Positions 22,385 through 29,958 of a stretch of DNA of 56,902 nucleotides are shown here, piece after piece (within the stretch, counting starts at the first letter, position 1; every line of letters starts with the position of its first letter). The notes beneath the pieces were generated by a model. That model searched no databases and was not told the DNA's origin. It worked only from the letters and a program-made list of their open reading frames with translations. A program made the position numbers and the translations under genes. Where the stretch lies: NCBI GenBank assembly GCA_963204795.1, contig CAUJHX010000182.1:1-56902 (forward strand). Direction: 5' to 3'. The DNA comes from Pseudomonadota bacterium (GTDB lineage Bacteria > Pseudomonadota > Gammaproteobacteria > Steroidobacterales > Steroidobacteraceae).

Positions 22385-22978
22385 ATGACCAGAGCAGTTG
22401 CACTAGCCAGCAGAGCACCGAACAAGCGCGGGCAGCGGCGCCCGGCAGGGCGCCGAGCAGTGCGCGTCGGTGGGCCCAGGTTCGATCACGCCAAGATGAT
22501 CCAGGCCTTGGGCAAAAAAGATTCTCGGGCTCAGCGCATCGCCTTCTACCTGAACTGGAGCGCGACCGAGCTTCCGCTGCAGTACCAGCCGTTCAACGTG
22601 ATCGTGCAAGCGATCAACGACTACGGGCGATTGCCCCGCATGGACGACAGCGAGGTCGCTGCGGTGAGACGGAGCCTGGCCTCGGTGCGACGCATCGCGC
22701 AGCTCACCTACCAGCGTGATCTCGACGTGGGAGGCGGCGGCGTGCGCGCCACCGTCAGCGACGAGGACGCAGCCGGCGTCGTGCTGCCCAAGAAGATGAA
22801 GCGACTGCGGAGCGCCAAGAACGCCGTCGTCGCGACCCACTCGCTCATCGACCCGGCCTCGATCAAGGATCCTCGCATCAAGGCCTACCTGAACAAGAGC
22901 GTGCGCGACGTCGTCAAGCTCATCGGCTCGGAAGACTTCGACCGCAAGCTGCTGCCGCCGATGCCCGAGGAGGAGTAG
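22385..22978 (+). CDS. Uncharacterised 197-aa basic protein
   Basis: A basic N terminus (RAPNKRGQRRPAGRRAVRVG) suggests nucleic-acid contact. A helical core has FYLNWSATELPLQYQPFNVI, then VVLPKKMKRLRSAKNAV, and it ends PPMPEEE. Third gene after the ParB-like promoter. Function unknown. Confidence 0.7.
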   Translation: MTRAVALASRAPNKRGQRRPAGRRAVRVGGPRFDHAKMIQALGKKDSRAQRIAFYLNWSATELPLQYQPFNVIVQAINDYGRLPRMDDSEVAAVRRSLASVRRIAQLTYQRDLDVGGGGVRATVSDEDAAGVVLPKKMKRLRSAKNAVVATHSLIDPASIKDPRIKAYLNKSVRDVVKLIGSEDFDRKLLPPMPEEE

Positions 22979-22980
22979 CC

Positions 22981-23463
22981 GTGTCCACGGTGACTTCCCG
23001 CGTCTGCAAGGGCTGCGGCGCGAAGACCAAGCTCCCCGGTCCAGCGCCGCCGGGCGCCATCCCGGAGGGCTGGGCCACCATCGGTGGCGCCGCATACTGC
23101 ACGGCCTGCGTCGCCGTCGCCGGCGCGCCTACGGTCGGTGTGGCGCAGCGCATGTCCGATGCAGCCACGTCCGCGGTGACCGAGTCCTGCGTGTCCGACC
23201 CTGGGCTGCGCGCGGAAATGGAGCATATCCGTGCCACGCACCGGCCTGGCTCGCCAGAGTTTGTGCGGCTGGTGAGAGCCGCCGTCGAGTCGGTCTGCCG
23301 CTCCGGCTCGGAGTCCATGCCGGCGGCGATCAGATCGCTGCTCGTGGACGTACTGGCGTGCGTGTCTTGGGTTCGCGTGGCAGAGCGCGTCGCCAAGGCC
23401 GGCACGTCGGCCCCATCGGCACCCGTTCCGGAGAAGAGCGGTTCCGACCCGTTTTCACTCTGA
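22981..23463 (+). CDS. 160-aa protein, CxxC and DPFSL tail
   Basis: A GTG start. An N-terminal zinc knuckle (CKGCGAKTK) with CTACVAV 30 residues on, a helical middle, and an Ala/Pro linker ending EKSGSDPFSL. The tail is a clean copy of the shared motif. Confidence 0.75.
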   Translation: MSTVTSRVCKGCGAKTKLPGPAPPGAIPEGWATIGGAAYCTACVAVAGAPTVGVAQRMSDAATSAVTESCVSDPGLRAEMEHIRATHRPGSPEFVRLVRAAVESVCRSGSESMPAAIRSLLVDVLACVSWVRVAERVAKAGTSAPSAPVPEKSGSDPFSL

Positions 23464-23470
23464 GGACAAC

Positions 23471-23647
23471 ATGTGGAACCGGGAGCCCATGCTCGGCGAG
23501 CCCGTGCAGGATCTTGCGACCTACAGGATCGGCGTCGCCGTTTCGATCAACCACGCCTCTGACACGATAGTGCTCGAAGACACCGACGGGCACCAGTGGG
23601 AGGCGACCCTTGCTGACACAGAACCATATGCCGTGACGGAGTATTGA
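23471..23647 (+). CDS. 58-aa beta-rich protein
   Basis: MWNREPMLGEPVQDLATYRI is followed by strands typical of a small barrel (VSINHASDTIVLEDTDGHQW). The ATG follows GAGGACAAC, and the next gene starts directly after the stop. Function unknown. Confidence 0.6.
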   Translation: MWNREPMLGEPVQDLATYRIGVAVSINHASDTIVLEDTDGHQWEATLADTEPYAVTEY

Positions 23648-23914
23648 ATGAGCACTGTGCAACAGAGTCTGGTGATTCAAGCAATTCAGGCCCAAGACGG
23701 GACACCGGTGGCGCTCGGCGACCTCATCATCTACGCCGCCGGCCCCAGGGAAATCGTGCGTTTCAAGCCCGACGGCACCATCGAGATGGGCGAGGGCTAC
23801 ACGCCGACGGAGGCCGCGGAGGCGTTCGTTTGCGCGCTGCGCGACCGGCTGCCTAGCGAAGTCGAGCTGCGAGCGCTGCGGGCGGCGTTGAAGGAGAAGG
23901 AGCGAGCAACATGA
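23648..23914 (+). CDS. Uncharacterised 88-aa protein
   Basis: Starts MSTVQQSLVIQAIQAQDGTP; a beta hairpin (REIVRFKPDGTIEMGEG) precedes a helical, charged C-terminal half. Coupled by ATGA to the next gene. Function unknown. Confidence 0.65.
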   Translation: MSTVQQSLVIQAIQAQDGTPVALGDLIIYAAGPREIVRFKPDGTIEMGEGYTPTEAAEAFVCALRDRLPSEVELRALRAALKEKERAT

Positions 23915-24318
23915 ACAGGTGCCCCCAGTGTGGCAGGTTCGCGGCCGATGGCTTCGACGGCGAGGGCGCGTACACGCCGGGCTTGCCGTGTGCCAACTGC
24001 GGCTACCGCGAAGAGGCGCCCGTCGAGCCCGAGCCCAAAGAAGAGCCGCGAGGCGTCGTGTTGCGCCTGGTGCCGCCTGGTCAGGGGGGCGCGAGCATCG
24101 AGCAGCAGCGTGCTATCTGCCGCAAGATCCTGCTCGAAACGCTGACCCGCGTCGAGAATGGCGAGGTAGACGAGCTGGTGCTGGCCACCGTGAACAGCAA
24201 GCAGTCCCCGAACCCCTACACGCTCCGGTGGCAGATGACAGACCCCGTGCGGATCATCGGCCTGCTGGGCGTCATGCACGTCCGGTTCTCTGCTGCGCCG
24301 TTTGTGACGATGACCTGA
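23911..24318 (+). CDS. Zinc-ribbon protein, 135 aa
   Basis: An N-terminal ribbon (CPQCGRFAADGF ... CANCGYREE) is followed by a Pro/Glu linker and a globular half (IEQQRAICRKILLETLTRVE, then strands). Function unknown. Confidence 0.7.
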   Translation: MNRCPQCGRFAADGFDGEGAYTPGLPCANCGYREEAPVEPEPKEEPRGVVLRLVPPGQGGASIEQQRAICRKILLETLTRVENGEVDELVLATVNSKQSPNPYTLRWQMTDPVRIIGLLGVMHVRFSAAPFVTMT

Positions 24319-24325
24319 GAGGCGC

Positions 24326-24679
24326 ATGAGACAGCAGCCGAAGCCTCCGCTGGACCTGTTTGGCGTACAGAGCGCTACTGACCGGGCTCGTCAGTACGCG
24401 GAAAGCTCGCTCTGCAAGGCTCTGCGCTACAACGCGGACAGCGAGCGCGAAGAGCGCCTCAAGGCTCATCAGTGCCCATGGTGCTGGTACTTCCGACGAC
24501 CCGTGATAGCCGGACAGGCCTTCACAGAGTGGACCTGCAGCGGCTGCGGCGCCGAGGCTCAGCACGCGAACACCGCCACGCCGCGGTTATGCGTTGCGTG
24601 CGCTGAAAAGTACGGGCTCTGCGTCCAATGCACGGGCGACATAGAGCTGCGCCCACGGAAGAAGCTGGAACGGAAGTGA
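24326..24679 (+). CDS. Cys-rich 117-aa protein
   Basis: CPWCWYF, CSGCGAEAQ, CVACAEKYGLCVQC: four CxxC units give two probable zinc ribbons after a helical N terminus. The basic end (RPRKKLERK) favours nucleic-acid contact. Confidence 0.7.
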   Translation: MRQQPKPPLDLFGVQSATDRARQYAESSLCKALRYNADSEREERLKAHQCPWCWYFRRPVIAGQAFTEWTCSGCGAEAQHANTATPRLCVACAEKYGLCVQCTGDIELRPRKKLERK

Positions 24680-24686
24680 GGAGAGG

Positions 24687-25163
24687 ATGACCGAGACGAA
24701 GCCAGATCCCTACGACGGCGGCGACTACTACGACTGCCACGATGCCGAGTCGCTCACGCATGAGAGCGAGAGCGAGGCCATCGAGTACCTGCTTGACGAC
24801 TGGGCGACTCCCGACTGCGATATGGTCGCGCTGACCAAGGAGCACTCACCCATCACGGTCACGGCGTACCGGCGTGCGGAGATCCCGGAGTCCGAGTGGA
24901 CCGCTAGGGCGCTGCACGCGGCCCAGTCCATCTTGGAAGGGCTCGACGAAGAGTACGGGGACCCTGACGGGCACCACGCGCTGACCAAGGACGAGGTGTC
25001 GCTCGGCGCCGCGCTCGACCCCGTCATCCGCGCGTGGTGCAGGGAACACTATCAGCCCTGGCAGTGCAACCCTTGCGGCAAGCGCGAGTACTCGGCCGAA
25101 GAGGTCGAGGCCATGATGCGTGAGGAAAACCCCGAGTGGTTCGAGAAGAAAGAGGAAGTGTGA
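24687..25163 (+). CDS. Uncharacterised 158-aa acidic protein
   Basis: A very acidic start (DPYDGGDYYDCHDAESLTHE), a helix-rich centre and a C-terminal segment CREHYQPWQCNPCGKREYSA. The C-terminal pattern 'ALDPVIRAWCREH...' is familiar from small phage proteins. Function unknown. TGATG overlap with the next gene. Confidence 0.7.
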   Translation: MTETKPDPYDGGDYYDCHDAESLTHESESEAIEYLLDDWATPDCDMVALTKEHSPITVTAYRRAEIPESEWTARALHAAQSILEGLDEEYGDPDGHHALTKDEVSLGAALDPVIRAWCREHYQPWQCNPCGKREYSAEEVEAMMREENPEWFEKKEEV

Positions 25164-25561
25164 TGGCCGACGAGCTGACCAAGATCGACCTGGGTGGGGC
25201 CGCGCAGGAGCTTCGCGACAAGATCCGCTCCGCGTTCGTCGACATGATTCCGCCCGAGCAGTGGGCGGCGATGATCCAGGCGGAGCTGCAGGCGTTCACG
25301 AAGCCTCTCCACAACACCTACGGGGAAGCCCGACCGAGCCCGCTGCAGGCCATGATGCGCGCAGAGCTGGAGCGCATCGTCAAGGCGAAGATCACCGAAG
25401 CGCTCGCGAGCCCCGAGTGGAGCAGTTTCGACGGCGCGATTAGCGCCGGCGTCCAGAGGGCGATTCTGGAGCACCGTGACGCGCTGATCGAGTCGATGCT
25501 CAAGTCGATGATGGGGACCGCCATTCAGTCGGCGCTGTCACAGATGCGCTACGGAGGCTGA
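25163..25561 (+). CDS. 132-aa helical protein
   Basis: MADELTKIDLGGAAQELRDK is followed by repeated amphipathic helices (QAMMRAELERIVKAKITEAL). Likely an oligomeric helical bundle. Function unknown. Confidence 0.7.
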   Translation: MADELTKIDLGGAAQELRDKIRSAFVDMIPPEQWAAMIQAELQAFTKPLHNTYGEARPSPLQAMMRAELERIVKAKITEALASPEWSSFDGAISAGVQRAILEHRDALIESMLKSMMGTAIQSALSQMRYGG

Positions 25562-25562
25562 C

Positions 25563-26060
25563 GTGGCAGCGAAGTGCGGCAAGTGCGACGCCTGTGAGCT
25601 GGAGCGCATAGGCTGCGGCTGCGACGGTGCACTCGACGACGGGTGCTTTCTCTGCCGGCCGCTTAAGCACACGCGTCCGGCGTGCTACGTGAGCGACCCG
25701 CTACCAGAACGAGTCCCGCGCTCCGACGACTGCCCGCATTGCCACAAGAGCATGTGGATGGGGCGCAACAACGACCGCGGCTGCCAGTGCAAGATGCCGG
25801 CAGTGGTTCATACTGCGCCTTTCGAGGGCGACGTGGAGATCGTCTTTCTCTCCCTGGAGCGCCCCGGCCATTTCAACCTCGTCAAGCGGCGCCACGTCGA
25901 GGTGAAGGTCAAGATGGACCGACGCGTGGATCTGTTTCACTTCATCACGGGCCTGCGGTTTCATCTGCGCGCCGCAGAGGAGACTTTGGCCAAGATGGAT
26001 GGCGAGACGGGCTCGCCAGAGCAGCAACGGATGCAAAGGCACTTTCAAGGAGGCAAGTGA
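25563..26060 (+). CDS. Cys-rich 165-aa protein
   Basis: A GTG start. The N-terminal half has CGKCDACELERIGCGC, then CFLCRP and CPHCHKSM ... CQCKM, consistent with several zinc sites. The C-terminal half (VEVKVKMDRRVDLFHFITGL) is alpha/beta. TGATG into the next gene. Confidence 0.7.
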   Translation: MAAKCGKCDACELERIGCGCDGALDDGCFLCRPLKHTRPACYVSDPLPERVPRSDDCPHCHKSMWMGRNNDRGCQCKMPAVVHTAPFEGDVEIVFLSLERPGHFNLVKRRHVEVKVKMDRRVDLFHFITGLRFHLRAAEETLAKMDGETGSPEQQRMQRHFQGGK

Positions 26061-26335
26061 TGTTCAGCTCGAAGTGGACCGCGGAAGAGCGCCTGCTGCT
26101 CGTGATCGTGCTGACGGACATGATCCGCGATGACATCAACCTCGGGCGCTACAGCGGCCTGGGGCGCCCGAACGTCCAGAGCGTGCACGAGATGATCCTT
26201 GCGACGCCCGAGCAGCTGGAGCAGTCCCGCGAGTCGGTCGAGAAGCTCCTGGAAATATGGAGTAAAGGGGACCCGGGGCGCGTGACCGAGCTGTTCTCCA
26301 AGCCGTTGACCGAGTACTGGGCAGGCGCGGTCTAG
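26060..26335 (+). CDS. 91-aa helical protein
   Basis: MFSSKWTAEERLLLVIVLTD; helical throughout with acidic and Leu-rich faces. Last gene before the leaderless unit at 26354. Function unknown. Confidence 0.65.
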   Translation: MFSSKWTAEERLLLVIVLTDMIRDDINLGRYSGLGRPNVQSVHEMILATPEQLEQSRESVEKLLEIWSKGDPGRVTELFSKPLTEYWAGAV

Positions 26336-26341
26336 GCGCGG

Positions 26342-26347
26342 TAGCAT
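26342..26347 (+). promoter_or_regulatory. -10 box of leaderless promoter
   Basis: TAGCAT ends 6 nt before the ATG at 26354. No ribosome-binding site lies in between, so the transcript should begin at or next to the start codon. No good -35 box is visible. See the leaderless-promoter finding. Confidence 0.55.
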
Positions 26348-26353
26348 GAGCCC

Positions 26354-26842
26354 ATGGCTGCACTGACCGGACGCCGCACTTTCATCGCCAATGGTCGCAA
26401 GACCACGTTCGTGCCGACGGGCGGCATGCGGTTTCGTGGGCGCGGAGCGCGGCGCTACTTGGAGAACCCCAAGCTCTGGGCGGGCCCGCCGGCGCAAGCC
26501 TCGCGGCTCTTCGTCGGGCTCAACGTGGGCGATGACCCGGTGTGGGACATTCGCGACGTGATCGAGATAGTGGGCGCCGAGCGTATGCAGCAAAGCGGAG
26601 ATCCCAGTGCGTCCTTCGTCGCACAGAAGGGGATCTTTAAGCACGCTGGGGGCGGCGTCGTCGAGGAAGACTCCGTGCAGGTGATCATTTTCAACCTGGA
26701 CGACTCGATCACGCCAGAGCAATTCACGGGTCAGATGGTGGACCTCGCATCGCGCCTGGCGCATACGCTCCAGCAGGAGCTGGTCATCGTCGAGATGCAG
26801 CTCGGTGGCAGGGCGGTTGAGACCATTGGCGTCGGGCCATGA
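26354..26842 (+). CDS. Uncharacterised 162-aa protein
   Basis: Starts MAALTGRRTFIANGRKTTFV; a basic N terminus (GMRFRGRGARRYL) precedes an alpha/beta core with SVQVIIFNLDDSITPEQF and a Gln/Glu helix. No Shine-Dalgarno; the -10-like TAGCAT sits 6 nt upstream. Function unknown. Confidence 0.75.
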   Translation: MAALTGRRTFIANGRKTTFVPTGGMRFRGRGARRYLENPKLWAGPPAQASRLFVGLNVGDDPVWDIRDVIEIVGAERMQQSGDPSASFVAQKGIFKHAGGGVVEEDSVQVIIFNLDDSITPEQFTGQMVDLASRLAHTLQQELVIVEMQLGGRAVETIGVGP

Positions 26843-27024
26843 CCTACGAGTACGGCTGCGAGAATGAAGCCTGCTGCCACACCTGGGAGGCTGAGCAGAA
26901 GATCACGGAGGCGGCACTCACCGAGTGCCCCAAGTGCCACAAGCAAACCGCCAAGCGCCTGATCAGCGGCGGCACAGGCTTCTCGCTTCGGGGCGAAGGC
27001 TGGTTCAAGACAGGAGGCTACTGA
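26839..27024 (+). CDS. FmdB-type zinc ribbon protein
   Basis: TYEYGCENEACCHTWEAEQK, then LTECPKCHKQTAKRLIS and a Gly-rich end. The order Y.Y.C, a Cys, then CP.C and R.iS is the FmdB/CxxC_CxxC_SSSS regulatory zinc-ribbon pattern. Such proteins are regulatory in a few cases and otherwise unassigned. 61 residues is normal for the family. Confidence 0.8.
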   Translation: MTYEYGCENEACCHTWEAEQKITEAALTECPKCHKQTAKRLISGGTGFSLRGEGWFKTGGY

Positions 27025-27269
27025 TGACGAAGATCCAAGAAGCGCTCGACGCCGAGCACCCGGTGGTCTTCGGCGTGAGCACCGACCGAGGCGATGTATC
27101 GTTCCGTCACGCCTGGGGCTCCGGCTGGCAGGCCGGACGCAAACCGATCCCGCGCACCAAACTAGGCGCTTCGATCTGGCACCTTATGGGCTGGTACTGG
27201 ATGCTGTGCCAGGGCGCTGTCCCGATAGCGGTGATGACGCCGCCATCGGTGGACCAGCAGCTGCCCTAG
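27024..27269 (+). CDS. Uncharacterised 81-aa protein
   Basis: MTKIQEALDAEHPVVFGVST, then Trp-rich ASIWHLMGWYWMLCQ, possibly membrane-associated. TGATG coupling to the zinc ribbon. Its last 108 nt overlap, tail to tail, the minus-strand gene 27162-27371. Confidence 0.6.
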   Translation: MTKIQEALDAEHPVVFGVSTDRGDVSFRHAWGSGWQAGRKPIPRTKLGASIWHLMGWYWMLCQGAVPIAVMTPPSVDQQLP

Positions 27270-27371
27270 CTGCACCACTTCCACCAGCTCCCACCCGGGA
27301 CCACGGGGCGGGGCGCCGGCGTCCTGATCGACCTCCGGCGTCGTCTCGTAGTACTCGAAGTCGTCAGCCAT
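27162..27371 (-). CDS. 69-aa protein, DUF4177-like
   Basis: MADDFEYYETTPEVDQDAGA is followed by GPGWELVEVVQLGQLLVHRW and R-rich residues. 'GWELV.v......v.yW+R' is the pattern of DUF4177-like small proteins. It has a convincing promoter and a leaderless start (TAGCTA, 7 nt, ATG). The C-terminal ~35 codons overlap the convergent gene and may be under weak constraint. Confidence 0.6.
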   Translation of the reverse strand: MADDFEYYETTPEVDQDAGAPPRGPGWELVEVVQLGQLLVHRWRRHHRYRDSALAQHPVPAHKVPDRSA

Positions 27372-27378
27372 GCAGATT

Positions 27379-27407
27379 TAGCTAGCGCAGCTAGCTTGCT
27401 TGGTCAA
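27379..27407 (-). promoter_or_regulatory. Leaderless promoter with GCTAGC spacer
   Basis: On the minus strand TTGACC (27402-27407), 17-bp spacer with AGCTAGCTGCGC, TAGCTA (27379-27384), 7 nt, then ATG at 27369-27371. The architecture is almost identical to 20424-20452. Confidence 0.7.
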
Positions 27408-27484
27408 CAATGCAAAGACGCGCCGGTTGTCGCCGGCTAGTAGGCGTGGCGAGAAGCCTACGAAGAAGCGGCCTGACAACCGCG

Positions 27485-27512
27485 AAAAAAGCCCCTGGTG
27501 CCGGAGGCACCG
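27485..27512 (-). terminator. Terminator after the HNH gene; 27408-27611 otherwise empty
   Basis: On the minus strand GGTGCC-TCC-GGCACC, or the overlapping stem GCCTC/GGGGC, is followed by six Ts (complement of 27485-27490). It lies about 100 nt beyond the HNH stop. The rest of 27408-27611 shows no convincing gene; plus- and minus-strand frames there are Arg-rich composition artefacts. Confidence 0.55.
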
Positions 27513-27611
27513 TCGCGAGCGGCGGCGCAGTCTGAAACGGCCGGAGGGACAACCGGAGGGGGCAACCCCGACGAAGGTACTGCTGATGGCGCGCCGGACA
27601 CCGCTCAACCC

Positions 27612-28130
27612 CTAGCGCCGGACGTGCTCCCACTGCACGCCGTTCACGGCGCGCGAGATCGTGCTCTTGTGCACCTTGTAGCGCCGCGCCAATGCGCCCA
27701 TGGACTCGCCCTTGTGGGCTGCCTCGCGGATGGCCCGCACTTGGGCCTCGGTGAGCTTGGCGGCGCCGGCGCGTGCCCCGCGCGCCACCGCCTCGGGGTG
27801 CCTCCGCATGCCGTTCCGGCTGCCCGTCGCCAGGGTGCCGTGTCGGCGCATATCCTGGACGTTCTCCTTGCGCGTGCCGTCCCGCAGGTGGGCCGGGTTC
27901 ACGCACCAGCGGTTGCCGCACTTGTGCAGCACATGCTTCCGCGGCGCGCCTTTGGCGAGCTGGTACGCGAGTCGGTGGGCGCGCACTGTTCGGCCAGCGA
28001 CGCTGAAAGTGCCGTAGCCGTTGCGGTCGAACGTGCCGCACCAGCGCCAGCACCCCCTGCCGCCGCCCTGGATCTTTGAGGCGAATCGACGGATGTCGTC
28101 TGGAGAGATCACCACGCCTTTTTCTACCAT
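27612..28130 (-). CDS. HNH homing-type endonuclease
   Basis: A 172-residue free-standing HNH nuclease. The HNH core is VLHKCGNRWCVNPAHL, with His69, Asn78 and His81, framed by Cys71 and Cys76. The preceding AHRLAYQLAKG and following DGTRKENVQDM are standard for phage HNH homing enzymes. A C-terminal helix-turn-helix (MGALARRYKVHKSTISRAVN) probably gives site specificity. Start ATG 28128-28130; divergent from the gene at 28149 over an 18-nt gap. Mobile-gene behaviour is likely. Confidence 0.92.
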   Translation of the reverse strand: MVEKGVVISPDDIRRFASKIQGGGRGCWRWCGTFDRNGYGTFSVAGRTVRAHRLAYQLAKGAPRKHVLHKCGNRWCVNPAHLRDGTRKENVQDMRRHGTLATGSRNGMRRHPEAVARGARAGAAKLTEAQVRAIREAAHKGESMGALARRYKVHKSTISRAVNGVQWEHVRR

Positions 28131-28136
28131 ATGCGC

Positions 28137-28142
28137 TACCCT
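28137..28142 (+). promoter_or_regulatory. -10 box of leaderless promoter
   Basis: TACCCT, then 6 nt, then ATG at 28149; a CATATG palindrome (28129-28134) lies just upstream and overlaps the HNH start codon. Divergent regulation of the two genes is likely. Confidence 0.5.
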
Positions 28143-28148
28143 GGGGTC

Positions 28149-28679
28149 ATGGAGACCACGGCCAGCAGCATGTTTCGTGGCGCAGCTCAGCCGGCGTTCG
28201 ACCAGATCGACCACGCAAGGCGCATCGACTTCGACGCTCCCATGGTGTTCGGCACCATCGGGGGACGCCAGGTCGTCCTTGCTCGCCCCGATCAGCGACG
28301 AGCTTCCCCCGACGAGCCCGTGGACGTGACGGTCCCCTTGACCATGAGCCGCCTGCAGCGGGCCATCGACATCGAGCACAGCCGCGCTGTGGGCCCCTAC
28401 AAGCCGAGCTTGCTCCACGGGCTCGGCTCCGTGCTCTCCAGGGAATATGGGGCCAATCTTGGATGGCAGTCGCCCGACGCAGACCTGGAAGCTCAACTTC
28501 GGGTGGAGTCCAAGAACGCGTGCTCGGCTGGGACCTGTGCGAGCCGGTGCCCCATGTTCTACGAAGCGTGGCAGATGACGGCGCGCAAAGCCGACAAGGA
28601 CAAGCTGCTCTGGGCCGGGATCGCGGGCGGCGCGGGGCTCGCCTTGGGCGCTCTCGTGGTGGCCATGGTGATGAAATGA
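28149..28679 (+). CDS. 176-aa protein with C-terminal membrane anchor
   Basis: METTASSMFRGAAQPAFDQI; a soluble region with a cysteine group (CSAGTCASRCPMF, residues ~130-142) is followed by a single transmembrane helix at the very end (LLWAGIAGGAGLALGALVVA, then VMK). Tail-anchored topology like several enzymes further right. ATGA overlap with the next gene. Function unknown. Confidence 0.75.
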   Translation: METTASSMFRGAAQPAFDQIDHARRIDFDAPMVFGTIGGRQVVLARPDQRRASPDEPVDVTVPLTMSRLQRAIDIEHSRAVGPYKPSLLHGLGSVLSREYGANLGWQSPDADLEAQLRVESKNACSAGTCASRCPMFYEAWQMTARKADKDKLLWAGIAGGAGLALGALVVAMVMK

Positions 28680-29095
28680 ACCGCGAGGGTCTCAAGCACG
28701 TCGCTGCAATCGCGACAGCTCTCGCTGCCATCGTCACGTCTCTCGTGGCGCTCCTGCGGGAGCCCCAGGAGCCGAAGGCGCGCAGCTCATATGAGACGCT
28801 GGCCAAGAAGGTCGAGGAGCTGCAAGGCGCTCAGCGTCAGCAGCACGACGACACGGTGGCGATGCGCGGCTACCTGGAGGGCTACCTGAAGTCCTTGCGC
28901 GAGAACCAACAGACGCTGGCCGAGGTGGCTCCGGCCCCGGCGCCAAGCCTGCGACCTCTCGTCAGGGTGAGGCCCGGCGTGGACGGAGATGGGATCCCCG
29001 ACAAGCCGACACTCAAGCCCCTCCCTCCTCCGACGCTCCCGAAGCCGGCGGAGCGTCCACCGATGGCGGCGCCGCCAGACTTCGGAAAACTGTAG
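28676..29095 (+). CDS. Spanin-like membrane protein
   Basis: A 139-residue protein with an N-terminal transmembrane helix (HVAAIATALAAIVTSLVALL), a coiled-coil (ETLAKKVEELQGAQRQQHDD) and a Pro-rich C-terminal stalk ending in PPDFGKL. TM + coiled coil is the layout of inner-membrane spanins, but also of other envelope stalk proteins. Its end overlaps the minus gene 29013-29402 by 83 nt. Confidence 0.55.
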   Translation: MNREGLKHVAAIATALAAIVTSLVALLREPQEPKARSSYETLAKKVEELQGAQRQQHDDTVAMRGYLEGYLKSLRENQQTLAEVAPAPAPSLRPLVRVRPGVDGDGIPDKPTLKPLPPPTLPKPAERPPMAAPPDFGKL

Positions 29096-29402
29096 CCGCT
29101 GCATCCGACCCGGCACTCACGCACTTCGCGACGTCATCGAAGGCGCACTGGAAGTCCACCACCCAGTGCATGTCCACGCCGAGCAGCTTTGCGACCGCCT
29201 CGGGCACGCTCTGGTAGCGTCCGGGCGGCGGCTGCTCCGCGAGCACGAGCGCGCCCAGCGGGCACAAGCGCTTGTGGGCGATCTTGAGCGGTGACCATTT
29301 GTTGCTCTTGGCGTTCCAGCCCACGCCCCATGCGCCGGCTTCGACGCGGTAGCCCTTTGCCAGCGCCTTGGTGCACGCCGCGATGATGCGCTCGGTGCTC
29401 AT
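29013..29402 (-). CDS. Uncharacterised 129-aa protein
   Basis: Starts MSTERIIAACTKALAKGYRV. A core with CPLGALVLAEQPPPGRYQSV and a D.HWVVDFQCAFDDVAK stretch precedes an Ala/Pro tail. Coupled by ATGA to the 99-aa gene upstream. The tail overlaps the convergent spanin-like gene. Confidence 0.7.
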   Translation of the reverse strand: MSTERIIAACTKALAKGYRVEAGAWGVGWNAKSNKWSPLKIAHKRLCPLGALVLAEQPPPGRYQSVPEAVAKLLGVDMHWVVDFQCAFDDVAKCVSAGSDAAATVFRSLAAPPSVDAPPASGASEEGGA

Positions 29403-29698
29403 CTTCCCGGTGGCTTCAGCGGCTTCGAGTAGCCAGGGCGCTCCCACGGAAGCCGCGTGCGAACCTGCAGCCGGTGCTCCCGCTGAACCTCTGGCGGCAG
29501 CTCGCTGAACGTGTTCTCGGGGGGAGCGATCTGGATACCGAGCCGGTCCGCGACCGAGCGGATCCATCTCCGCTGCTTCTCGGAGAGCGCGCCCGAGAAC
29601 TCGCTCATCGAGGAGAAGACCTCGACCTCTCGCTCGGACAGGCGCTCGGGCTCTTCCAAGAGCCGAGAGAGCAGCTCTTCGTCGGTCTGGTCGCTCAT
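29399..29698 (-). CDS. Uncharacterised 99-aa protein
   Basis: A very acidic helical N terminus (DEELLSRLLEEPERLSEREV), then SEKQRRWIRSVADRLGIQ. The last motif (EKQ..W......LG) recurs in small phage proteins. Function unknown. Confidence 0.65.
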   Translation of the reverse strand: MSDQTDEELLSRLLEEPERLSEREVEVFSSMSEFSGALSEKQRRWIRSVADRLGIQIAPPENTFSELPPEVQREHRLQVRTRLPWERPGYSKPLKPPGR

Positions 29699-29958
29699 GG
29701 GTCAGGGCGCGGTGGTGGATCGATCCGCATGAGCTTCGCTTTGCGATGGGCCCAAAGTCTCCAGGCAGCGCGGGCGTTCATGCCGATCATGTTCTTCCCG
29801 ATGGGTGCGCCTCCGACGATCCTGCCGTCGTGCACTGCCATGCAGAAGACAAGCCACTGCCCCGTCTCGCCCTGGCATTCGATCCGCATCCAGGGCAGCT
29901 CGTGGAGCGGCGGATGGGGCGGGAGCGGAGGCAAGGGCGGACGGCGCTGGCGGCTCAT
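29695..29958 (-). CDS. 87-aa Pro-rich protein
   Basis: MSRQRRPPLPPLPPHPPLHE is followed by a small folded part (MRIECQGETGQWLVFCMAVH, then NARAAWRLWAHRKAKLM). Coupled on both sides by ATGA. Function unknown. Confidence 0.65.
   Translation of the reverse strand: MSRQRRPPLPPLPPHPPLHELPWMRIECQGETGQWLVFCMAVHDGRIVGGAPIGKNMIGMNARAAWRLWAHRKAKLMRIDPPPRPDP

Noticed and set aside
27400-27615. Plus and minus frames of about 70 codons between the DUF4177-like and HNH genes
   Set aside because: Arg-rich on both strands, no ribosome-binding site; the segment contains the HNH terminator.
27827-27841. 15-nt match inside the HNH gene to the leader element (GTCGCCAGGGTGCCG)
   Set aside because: It encodes the common HGTLATG stretch of HNH enzymes; probably chance, though a link between the nuclease and the repeat was considered.
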